Origin: Acidobacteriota bacterium
GTDB lineage: Bacteria; Acidobacteriota; Thermoanaerobaculia; Multivoradales; JAGPDF01
Direction: 5' to 3'
NCBI GenBank assembly: GCA_014584695.1
Contig: JACTMI010000031.1
Span: 62,001-126,000, forward strand
Length of the DNA: 64,000 bases
Part shown: positions 11,558 through 19,974 of the stretch, in pieces
Numbering within the stretch: position 1 is the first letter of the stretch
How the letters are laid out: each line of letters opens with the position of its first letter
Program-made: the position numbers and the translations under genes
The notes under the pieces: generated by a model
What the model saw: only the letters and a program-made list of their open reading frames with translations
What the model was told of the DNA's origin: nothing
Database searches by the model: none

Positions 11558-13603
11558 ATGCCCGACCGCTCGCTCGCCCGCCGCCTCGCGCTCTTGCTCG
11601 CCGCGCTAGCCGTACTCGCCGCGCCCGTCGCAGCCCAAGGGGTCGACCCCTGGACCGACGTCGAGGAGCCGGAGAGCGCGCTCGCCGACGGCGAGCGCTG
11701 GATCGTGCCGGAGCGCGCGCGCATCGTCCGCCTCGACGGCGGCGCGCTCGCGGCGCTGCTCGCGGTGACGCCGTCGGAGCTCGAAGCTCCGCGCGGGCTC
11801 GAGGGCGTCGAGCTCGTTCTGCCCGCGGTCGAGGGCGGCTCGCGCCGCTACCGGATCGTCGATTCGCCGGTGATGGCGCCCGAGCTCGCCGCCCGCTACC
11901 CGGAGCTGCGGACGTTCCGGCTGATCGACGCCGAGCAGCCGGGTTTCAGCGGCCGCGGCGACTGGACGCCGCAGGGATTCCACGCCGTCGTGCGCACGGC
12001 GTCCGGCACCGTCTACGTCGATCCGTTGCGGGTCGGCGACAGCGAGCACCACCAGGTCTACTACCGCGCCGATCTGCGCCCGCGGCCGGACCAGCGCTTC
12101 GTCTGCGAGGTCGAGGACCTCGAGAGCGAGCTCGCGGAGCTCGCGGACGCGGTCGCCTCGGCCAGCCCGCTGGTCGGCCTCGATCTGCGCACCTACCGCC
12201 TGGCCCTCGCCGCCACCGGCGAGTACACGCAGTTCCACGGCGGCACGGTGCCGGCCGGCATGGCGGCGATCGTCACCGCGGTCAACCGCGTCAACGAGGT
12301 CTACGAGCGCGACGTCGCGCTGCGCATGGTCCTGGTCGCCAACAACGACCTGGTGGTCTACACCAACGGCACCACCGACCCCTACACCAACAACAACGGC
12401 TCGGCGATGCTGAACGAGAACACCACCAACCTGAACGCCGTCATCGGCGTGGCCAACTACGACATCGGCCACGTCTTCTCGACCGGTGGCGGCGGCGTGG
12501 CGACGCTCAACGGGCCGTGCGGCGCCAACAAGGCGCGCGGCGTGACCGGCCTGCCGTCGCCGATCGGCGACCCGTTCTACATCGACTACGTCGCCCACGA
12601 AATGGGGCACCAGTGGGGCGCGGCGCACACTTTCAACGGCAACGCCAGCTCCTGCTCCGGCAACCGCAGCGCCGCCTCGGCCTACGAGCCGGGCAGCGGC
12701 TCGACCATCATGGCCTACGCCGGGATCTGCGGCGCCCAGAACCTGCAGTCGAACAGCGACGCCTACTTCCACCGCCGCAGCCTCGACCAGATGCAGACTT
12801 TCAGCCGCACGGGCACCGGCAACACCTGCGCGGCGGTGGTCGCGGTCGGCAACGAGCCGCCGGTGGTCGAGGCCGGCCCCGCCTACACCATCCCGCGGTC
12901 GACGCCGTTCGCCTTGACCGGCAGCGCCACCGACCCCGACGGCGACCCGCTGACCTACTGCTGGGAGCAGTGGGATCTGGGGCCGGCCGGGGCGCCCAAC
13001 TCGCCGTCGGGAGACGCGCCGATCTTCCGCTCGTTCGACCCGACGCCGAGCCCGACGCGGCTCTTCCCGAAGCTCTCGGATCTGCTCGGCAACACGCAGA
13101 CGATCGGCGAGATCCTGCCGACCTACGCCCGCACCCTCAATTTCCGCCTGACCGCGCGCGACAACGTCCTGCCGGCGGGAACCAACGCCTTCGATTCGAC
13201 CAGCGTCGCGGTCGACGCCGCCTCCGGACCGTTCCTGGTCACCTCGCCGAACACCGCGCTGGTGTGGAACGGCTACGGCCCGCACACCGTCACCTGGGAC
13301 GTCGCCGGCACCGACCAGCCGCCGGTCTCCTGCGCCGCGGTCGACATCCGCCTCTCGACCGACGGCGGCGTCAACTTCGACCGCCTGCTCGACACCGGCA
13401 TCCCCAACCAGGGCACCCGCTCCCTCTACGTCGGCGTCCCGAACACCGCGACCGCCCGCATCCAGGTCGCCTGCACCGGCAACATCTTCTTCGACATCTC
13501 GAACACCAACTTCTCGATCACCGCCGCCTCGAACCTGATCTTCGCCAACGACTTCGAACAGGGCAGCACGATCCTCTGGTCCCTGACCGAACCCGGCGTC
13601 TGA
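11558..13603 (+). CDS. secreted reprolysin-like zinc metallopeptidase
   Basis: Signal peptide; VAHEMGHQWGAAHTF zinc motif; C-terminal LIFANDFEQGSTILWS tag-like end. Confidence 0.85.
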   Translation: MPDRSLARRLALLLAALAVLAAPVAAQGVDPWTDVEEPESALADGERWIVPERARIVRLDGGALAALLAVTPSELEAPRGLEGVELVLPAVEGGSRRYRIVDSPVMAPELAARYPELRTFRLIDAEQPGFSGRGDWTPQGFHAVVRTASGTVYVDPLRVGDSEHHQVYYRADLRPRPDQRFVCEVEDLESELAELADAVASASPLVGLDLRTYRLALAATGEYTQFHGGTVPAGMAAIVTAVNRVNEVYERDVALRMVLVANNDLVVYTNGTTDPYTNNNGSAMLNENTTNLNAVIGVANYDIGHVFSTGGGGVATLNGPCGANKARGVTGLPSPIGDPFYIDYVAHEMGHQWGAAHTFNGNASSCSGNRSAASAYEPGSGSTIMAYAGICGAQNLQSNSDAYFHRRSLDQMQTFSRTGTGNTCAAVVAVGNEPPVVEAGPAYTIPRSTPFALTGSATDPDGDPLTYCWEQWDLGPAGAPNSPSGDAPIFRSFDPTPSPTRLFPKLSDLLGNTQTIGEILPTYARTLNFRLTARDNVLPAGTNAFDSTSVAVDAASGPFLVTSPNTALVWNGYGPHTVTWDVAGTDQPPVSCAAVDIRLSTDGGVNFDRLLDTGIPNQGTRSLYVGVPNTATARIQVACTGNIFFDISNTNFSITAASNLIFANDFEQGSTILWSLTEPGV

Positions 13604-13960
13604 CCGCGCACCTGGCGGCGCGTGCCTGGGGCCGGGTAGCTGTTGAACGCTGGGACACTCGCGTCATTCGCCCCACTTTCACGCGTGTGGACCGTGGTTC
13701 GGCGGGATCGGAGCGCAGGTTTCTGCGCTGGTTGCGAGCATTGGCGAGGACTTCTGAGCCGCTGCGCGGCGAGCCTGAGGTTCATGGTGAGCGCGGAACC
13801 CTGGTGCCGAACGCGGCCGACTCCTGCCCGGCCAAGGGCGGCGCACTCTCTCTGCCTTCCTCCCTCCTGCAGGTGCGGCGGCCGTAGTCAGGCAGAGGGG
13901 CAGCCTTTTGGCCAGCTGCTGAGGCTCCTTCCACTTCCGATCAACCGGCCCAGTCAGTAG

Positions 13961-14148
13961 AGCTAGCCTGGACTTCTCACCAGCCTTCTACTGCGGGTCC
14001 GGATCTGCCCGCGTCTGCTGCGTTGCGCTCGGTCGGGCTCCTCGACGGACCGTTAAGGTCCGCCTGCGGGGCCCTCGGTCGCGCGCCTTGCAGCCCCAGG
14101 CAGCTCCGGCCCCTCGCGACGAACGCTGGTGAGAAGTCCAGGCTAGCT
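13961..14148. repeat. 188-bp MITE-like concentric palindromic element
   Basis: Perfect 24-bp inverted repeat AGCTAGCCTGGACTTCTCACCAGC (13961-13984) / GCTGGTGAGAAGTCCAGGCTAGCT (14125-14148) around an imperfect inner palindrome (14017-14094) centred on GGACC-GTTAA-GGTCC. Confidence 0.8.
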
Positions 14149-16933
14149 ACTCGACGTGCACCGAGTCCGTCAGGCCGAGCTCCTGGAGGATCTGGCGTAG
14201 CTCGGCGATCAGGCTCGCGGCCGCGGTGTCCGACACCGAAACGCTGAAGTCGAGCCCGATCCGCAGCTCGCTGCCCGTGCGGAGCTTGGGCAGGATCTTG
14301 GTCCCGAGTCGATTCCAGACCTCGGGTGGGACCGATCCTCTGAGCCGGACGACCCTCGTCGAAGACGAAGCCGAGGTCTGAACGTTGGTGTCGGTCGCCA
14401 CCTGCTCGACCACGGCCGGCGTGGGCGCGGTGAGGTCGGTGGACGGCGTAGCGACAACCGTCGCGCCGCTCCGAAGAGACTCGGCTGTCGTCTTGCGAAG
14501 GAGGAAGACCCCGGCCTCGAAGGCGACCTCATCCGCGGCCACGAACTCTTGGAACCAGACGCGTTCGTAGGCGCCGTCGCCTTTCCGCCCGGATGCCAAT
14601 CCGAAGTCACCCCGGGACACGAAGTCGACAATCTTCGCCTTGAGGATTCCGTCAGGGTCGACCAGCCGGGTCAGCGCGCCGTTCAGGAAGCTCTGGCGGA
14701 GGCTCGAGAGCGGCCACGCCCCGCTCTCGCGGAGGGCAGGCGGCCAGTTCCTGTCGATGTATCCCGCGCCGACCGACTCGTTGAGTAGTGCCTCCGACTT
14801 GAGCGCGGCGAGGACACGACCGCTCAGGCTCTCGGCGCTGGACGAGTGCCCAGCGCCGAGGTCGATGACCTTGAGCCCGTCGCTCTCCGAGCCGCCGGCA
14901 CCGGCGGCGTTGCGGTCACTGTCGGCGACAACGGCATAGCGATAGTCGCCCCACACCTCGTCTTTCGCAGACTCCTCGGCGTCCTTGACTCTTGCTTGCA
15001 GCTCTGCACGGTCGCTCCGGTCGAACTCACCGCCCAGCGTTCCCTCGGCCACCTCGCGCGCGACCCGCTTCCAGGCGAGCGCCACCTCGACCTTCTCTCG
15101 TAGATCGCGCCCGGGCTTCTTGACGCACCAGACGACCGCACCAGGGTAAAGGCGGGGCGACTTGCCCCGGTTCCTCGTCCACTCCGAGATCTGCTGCCGG
15201 AACCCACCAGCTCCCGACCACTCGAGCTCGGGATCGGCGACGACGAGCGCGAGCCGCGGCGAATCGGCGATCTCCCCGCTCTCCCGAGGGAAGGGCACGA
15301 CCGGAATCGTCGCACCGCGCCGGAATTCGTCCTCGACGAGCCTCCGCATCGCCGGCTTGACCTCGGTCTCGTCGTCGAGAGAGGCGCGTCGATCGCTGAC
15401 CACCTTCTTCATGGTCGGCTGGTAGCCGATCCGGAACCCGTCCGTCCCCACCTTGCGAATGAAATAGGAGCGATCTTCGAGAGCAAAGGCGGCGTTGTCG
15501 ATCGTCGTCGTGTCGAGCTCGGGCTCGCCGAGCGCGAATCGGAGCTCGGGGAGGTGCGCGACCTTGTCGGTCTGCCCTCCAGAGGACTCGAAGAGAATCG
15601 CCGTACCGACTCGCCGGTGAATGTCGCGGAGCGGACCCTTGGTGTCGGCGTCGAGCGAGCGGCTGTGCGCCTGTTCGCCGGCGAGGTCGGTCTCGATCGC
15701 GGCCACCAGTCGGGACTCTCCGAGCTGCCCGAGAACGACGCTACGGAACCCAGGCTCCGAGAGAGGAGCCGACCCCAGCGTGATCAGCGGCTCGGTGCGC
15801 GCCTTGCGGAAGGCATCCTGAGCCGCGATCGAGATCCATTGCGCCAGCATCGCGAGGGTGCCGCGCGTCTGCTGATACTGGGGAAGGGCCTGCCACTTGC
15901 GCTGGAAGACCGAGAGGGTCGCGGGGTGGAACGGGTAGCAGGCCTCGAACCGTCGCTGCAGGAACTCTCGCGCCTTCGTCTCGGTGGCCGCCGAGTCGAC
16001 GGCGGTCCACTCGGGTGGCAGCTGCGCCCGGCGCTCGAAGCACCAATCGCCGAAGGCCTTCGCAACTGCGCGCCGGACCTTCTCCGGTCCGAGGTCCTGA
16101 AACAACCGCCGGCGCACAACCTCGCTGATCTCGGTTTCGTCGTTGGCGATCAGATCCTTGGCGACGCGCCGCACGACCTTGGCGATGCGGTCCTGCCACT
16201 CCTGGTCCCACTCGGTCATCTCGACCTGGCTGCGCGGCAGGGAGATCACGCAGGCGCCGTGGGTCGTCCCGGTCGTCGCCACCGTCAGGTTCTGGATGAA
16301 GGCGTGGAACGCCTCGGCGCTGCCGCGGTGGCGATTGAGGAAGTTGAGAACCTCATCGAACAGCAGGAGGACCGGTGCGCCGGCCGCCTGAAAGACCCGG
16401 GCGATCGCCTCGGTCCCGGGCGGCGTCGTGCGCGCCGCATCTCCGAGCGCCGCCACGCCGGCGTCCCCCGCCAGTTGGCGCGCAATGTCGATCCAAGGGG
16501 TCTCGCGGCCAGGCTGAGGGTCCCAGGCGTTGCCGACGAAGACCGCGACTCTCGCCTTCGGTATGCCCGGCACGTCGGCCGCCTGCGCGAGGGCGGCCAC
16601 GCCGCTCCACTCGCCGGCCGCGCTTCCGTGGCTCGCGAGGTGGTAGAGGGTCGTCAGAGTGTGGGTCTTGCCGCCGCCGAACTGCGTGATCAGCGTTAGG
16701 ACGGGCGCGGTGTTGTCGGTCCTCCCCGAGAGTCGCCGCAGCACCATCCCTGCGTGCTCGCGCAGCGCGCGCGTGAAGCAGGTTCGGGCGAAGAACTGAT
16801 CTGGCTTTCGGTAGTCCTCGGGAGCCGTTCCCGCAACCACTTGCTCGAGCGCGATCGCGAACTCGTCGGGGTTGAAGGAGCGCCCCTCGCGGACCTCCTT
16901 GCGCGGCATTGCGACCTTGTACCAGGGCTCCAT
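14147..16933 (-). CDS. DUF499-type AAA ATPase
   Basis: MEPWYKVAMPRKEVREGRSFNPDEFAIALEQV; Walker A LITQFGGGKTHTLTTLYHL; Walker B VLLLFDEVLNFLNRH. Confidence 0.85.
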   Translation of the reverse strand: MEPWYKVAMPRKEVREGRSFNPDEFAIALEQVVAGTAPEDYRKPDQFFARTCFTRALREHAGMVLRRLSGRTDNTAPVLTLITQFGGGKTHTLTTLYHLASHGSAAGEWSGVAALAQAADVPGIPKARVAVFVGNAWDPQPGRETPWIDIARQLAGDAGVAALGDAARTTPPGTEAIARVFQAAGAPVLLLFDEVLNFLNRHRGSAEAFHAFIQNLTVATTGTTHGACVISLPRSQVEMTEWDQEWQDRIAKVVRRVAKDLIANDETEISEVVRRRLFQDLGPEKVRRAVAKAFGDWCFERRAQLPPEWTAVDSAATETKAREFLQRRFEACYPFHPATLSVFQRKWQALPQYQQTRGTLAMLAQWISIAAQDAFRKARTEPLITLGSAPLSEPGFRSVVLGQLGESRLVAAIETDLAGEQAHSRSLDADTKGPLRDIHRRVGTAILFESSGGQTDKVAHLPELRFALGEPELDTTTIDNAAFALEDRSYFIRKVGTDGFRIGYQPTMKKVVSDRRASLDDETEVKPAMRRLVEDEFRRGATIPVVPFPRESGEIADSPRLALVVADPELEWSGAGGFRQQISEWTRNRGKSPRLYPGAVVWCVKKPGRDLREKVEVALAWKRVAREVAEGTLGGEFDRSDRAELQARVKDAEESAKDEVWGDYRYAVVADSDRNAAGAGGSESDGLKVIDLGAGHSSSAESLSGRVLAALKSEALLNESVGAGYIDRNWPPALRESGAWPLSSLRQSFLNGALTRLVDPDGILKAKIVDFVSRGDFGLASGRKGDGAYERVWFQEFVAADEVAFEAGVFLLRKTTAESLRSGATVVATPSTDLTAPTPAVVEQVATDTNVQTSASSSTRVVRLRGSVPPEVWNRLGTKILPKLRTGSELRIGLDFSVSVSDTAAASLIAELRQILQELGLTDSVHVE

Positions 16934-16944
16934 CGAAGCTCCCC

Positions 16945-17751
16945 TCAGTCCGGATAGACGTTCGCCATCTCGACGATGCGCCACGCTTTGCCGACACGGG
17001 CGAGAGCGCAACTGATCGACCAGCCGGGGCGAAGCAGCTCCGTGGCATCCTCCGGGACGGCGACGGGGCCGAGCTCGCGCATCCCGCCGGTCTCCCAGAC
17101 CTCGAGCCAGAGGCGCCCCGGTACGAGACGGGCGATCCGGAAGTGCTCGAAGTCTAGATAGTCCGACTCCGGAAGCTCGGCAACGTCAACGAAGACCTCC
17201 GACGTCGCGTCGTAGAGAATCCTCGCGGCCCGGTCGGCGCGCGGAAGGTCTCGTGCAGCAGCCGCACCTTGTTCGGTCGCGTCACGCGCAGCCTCGGCGT
17301 CGATGTAGCCCTTGGCTGCGAGCCAGGCTGAGAGCTTCTTCGTCACCGTTCCCGCGGCGCGCAGGAGATCGGGCTCCGCGACCACCTTGCGGATCATGAA
17401 GTAGCCGAGGAAGCTCGCGAGCTGGTCGGGGATCTTCTCGGGCCCGAACAGCTCGCAGAACTCGCGGTGCGCCTCCCCCTCGGCGTTGAACGCCCGATCC
17501 CAGAGCGCCCGTTCCGGCTTCGACAGGTTCTCGTGTGCGTAGCCGTCGAGATGGGCACGCAGCAGGTGCACGACGTCCTCGTACTTGCGAATCGTCTTCG
17601 CGCTGAGCTCCTGGCGAATCTCGGCCAGGAACTCGTCGAGCACGTGCGCGATGGAGCGCTCCGCGGGCCGCACCATCTCGACGACCTCCGCGCTCACGAT
17701 CTCCCCTCGGCTTCGTTCATTCGTCCTTCCCTTCGTCGTACGCCGTCTCAT
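16945..17751 (-). CDS. uncharacterised island protein; N-terminal region resembles an integrase core-binding (SAM-like) domain
   Basis: FLAEIRQELSAKTIRKYEDVVHLLRAHLDGYAHENL...; no integrase catalytic residues seen; start may be internal (GTG or ATG near ~17.7 kb). Confidence 0.6.
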   Translation of the reverse strand: MRRRTTKGRTNERSRGEIVSAEVVEMVRPAERSIAHVLDEFLAEIRQELSAKTIRKYEDVVHLLRAHLDGYAHENLSKPERALWDRAFNAEGEAHREFCELFGPEKIPDQLASFLGYFMIRKVVAEPDLLRAAGTVTKKLSAWLAAKGYIDAEAARDATEQGAAAARDLPRADRAARILYDATSEVFVDVAELPESDYLDFEHFRIARLVPGRLWLEVWETGGMRELGPVAVPEDATELLRPGWSISCALARVGKAWRIVEMANVYPD

Positions 17752-18295
17752 CGGCGTCCCAGTCGACGTACTGCGGCGGGCTGTCGCCGACCCGCGCGAT
17801 CACCCGCGGGTACCTTCCCGGCGGCGCCGCCTCGGCGATCGCCTCGACCCGGATCGTGTGCCACCAGTCGTCGCCGAAGTCGAACCAGTAGCCGAATCCC
17901 CAGCCGACCTCGAGCCCGAGCGAGTCGATCCTGGTCCGTGCCGCGCTGCGCATCGGCTGCCGCTGATCGAAGTCCCCGAACGGACTCGGCGGCTCGGGGA
18001 GCCCGTAGCGCCTCGCCCGCGGATCCATCGGCTTCTTGCCGCCGATCTGGAACTCGTAGAGGTGCTCGTCGAAGCGGTCGAAGGCGTCGAAGATCGCCGC
18101 GTGCAACCGCGCAAGTGTCTGGTCGCCGCGAATCTCGATCGTTCGCGCCACGATCGGGTTCTCCTTCGCGAACCGCTCGGTGATCGGTCCGCTCATGATG
18201 GCGACTTCGAGGGTGTAGAGGCGTGCAGGAACCCTCGCCCGGACTCCTGGCTTCGAGCGAGATTCCGTCCGCCGGGCGGCCGCGGCACTGGTCAC
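17717..18295 (-). CDS. plasmid pRiA4b ORF-3 family-like protein
   Basis: TLARLHAAIFDAFDRFDEHLYEFQIGG ... YWFDFGDDWWHTIRVEAI. Confidence 0.8.
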   Translation of the reverse strand: MTSAAAARRTESRSKPGVRARVPARLYTLEVAIMSGPITERFAKENPIVARTIEIRGDQTLARLHAAIFDAFDRFDEHLYEFQIGGKKPMDPRARRYGLPEPPSPFGDFDQRQPMRSAARTRIDSLGLEVGWGFGYWFDFGDDWWHTIRVEAIAEAAPPGRYPRVIARVGDSPPQYVDWDADETAYDEGKDE

Positions 18296-19974
18296 GGTTC
18301 GCCTCCCGGCAGCAGGGTTGCCGCAAGGCGAGCGAGCTTCTCGATGACTTCGGGGTGAATCTCTGCCGGCTCCATTCGTGCCGCCAGTAGATAGAGGTCC
18401 CTCTTCGGCGTGGGCCGGCCTACCCTCTCGAGAAGCGGAACGAGGAACTCGTCACTCGCCTTGAGGCGAACGAGGGAGACGTGGTCGCTCGCAAGGTCGG
18501 TCCCGGCGGGCACCTGGCGCCAGAACTCGGCGTCGACCTCGGGCTCGTGGAGCGGGAACTCGAGGTAGCGCTTGAGTACCTCGGGTCGCAGGAGGTAGTT
18601 CTCGATCTCGTATCTCCGCCAGCGCAGAACGACCAGTCCCGATCGAGTCGTCTCGGCGTCGGGTTCGTCGCGATTGTCGCCGTCGAGCAGGCAGAGGCCG
18701 CGAACTGCGGGGAATGCGGCGCGCATGGCGAAGAAGTGCGCCTTGGCCTCTCGGAGGCTCCGCCCGCCCAGCCAGTGGACGAAGGGTCGATCGAGGAATC
18801 GACGGGCGGGGTGGTCCAGCGTCCGCGCCCACTCGCCGAGGATCCGCTCGTCGGACTCTCCCTCGACATAGAGCACCGCGCCGACGTCCTCGCCGAGAAG
18901 GAGGTCGGTCGTCGTGATTCGCTTGAGGGCTTCCCGCATGGCGTCGCGTTCGGTCTCGTTCGCGAGCGGGCGCGGTCTGCCTCCGAAGAAGCCGAGAACG
19001 CGTGTGGGCTCGGTGGCGTCGAGCACGACTTCGGAGTGCGTCGCGATGATTACCTGCCCGCCCCGTTCGCGAGCGACCTTGCGGACGAGCTCGTAGACCT
19101 GCTTCTGAAGAATGACGTGCTGATGGGCATCGGGCTCGTCGAGGAGGATGACAGTCGCGGGTCTCGCGTACAGGAAGGCGAGGAGCAGCAGCACCTGGAG
19201 GGTGCCGCTCCCGACGTTCGCGAGATCGAGCGGCCGCTCGTGGTGCGGCTCGCGGTACTCGCAAACGATGAACGGCTGGGCGGGTGTGTAGGACGGCTCG
19301 AGCAGCTCGATTCGGAAGAGGTCTCGAATGTGCGCCGCGAGGCTCGTCCAGTCGTCCGGCCGGTTACGGGCGATCTCCCACAGGAGGTTGCGCAGGATCT
19401 CTCCCGGACGACCCTGACCGACCAGGAGGTCCTGCATTCCGCGGTCTCGCCGCGGCTCGTCGCGCTCGATGCCGGAGAGCGGCGGCACGTGGACGACTTC
19501 TAGACCCGCGGCCTCGGGGGGCGGGAACGCCTGGATCGCATCCTGGGGCAGGTTCTTGGCGTCGCGAGGCCGGACGTAGACGAGCTCCGGATTGGCGTAT
19601 TGGAGCTCGAGCCCGCAGGACCATGCCGACTCGCCGCTTCTCCCCTCCAGGATGATCTCGATGAGACGTGGGGTTCCGGGCTTCTCGCCGTTCCCGGAGA
19701 CGCGGCGGTCCTCCCAGAGCAGGTTGAGCTCACGCAGCGGCACGGCGGTGAAGTCGGCTCGCGTGATCGCCACTCCGGACCGCTTGGCGGCCTTGCCCCC
19801 CTTGCGCTGGGCGATCCAGCGATCGAGTCCGAGCTTCCATGTGGCGATCGCCTGCAAGAGAGTCGACTTGCCGGCGTTGTTCGGCCCGGCCAGGATGATC
19901 GAATCCGCGAGCTCGAACGACTGGTCGGCGAACCGCTTGAAGTTCTTGATGGTCACTCGACTCAGCATGGTCAC
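18292..19974 (-). CDS. AAA (ABC/SMC-type) ATPase with C-terminal TOPRIM-like domain
   Basis: MLSRVTIKNFKRFADQSFELADSIILAGPNNAGKSTLLQAI; VILLDEPDAHQH; VLYVEGESDERIL ... LCLLDGDNRDE; YEIENYLL. Confidence 0.85.
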   Translation of the reverse strand: MTMLSRVTIKNFKRFADQSFELADSIILAGPNNAGKSTLLQAIATWKLGLDRWIAQRKGGKAAKRSGVAITRADFTAVPLRELNLLWEDRRVSGNGEKPGTPRLIEIILEGRSGESAWSCGLELQYANPELVYVRPRDAKNLPQDAIQAFPPPEAAGLEVVHVPPLSGIERDEPRRDRGMQDLLVGQGRPGEILRNLLWEIARNRPDDWTSLAAHIRDLFRIELLEPSYTPAQPFIVCEYREPHHERPLDLANVGSGTLQVLLLLAFLYARPATVILLDEPDAHQHVILQKQVYELVRKVARERGGQVIIATHSEVVLDATEPTRVLGFFGGRPRPLANETERDAMREALKRITTTDLLLGEDVGAVLYVEGESDERILGEWARTLDHPARRFLDRPFVHWLGGRSLREAKAHFFAMRAAFPAVRGLCLLDGDNRDEPDAETTRSGLVVLRWRRYEIENYLLRPEVLKRYLEFPLHEPEVDAEFWRQVPAGTDLASDHVSLVRLKASDEFLVPLLERVGRPTPKRDLYLLAARMEPAEIHPEVIEKLARLAATLLPGGEP

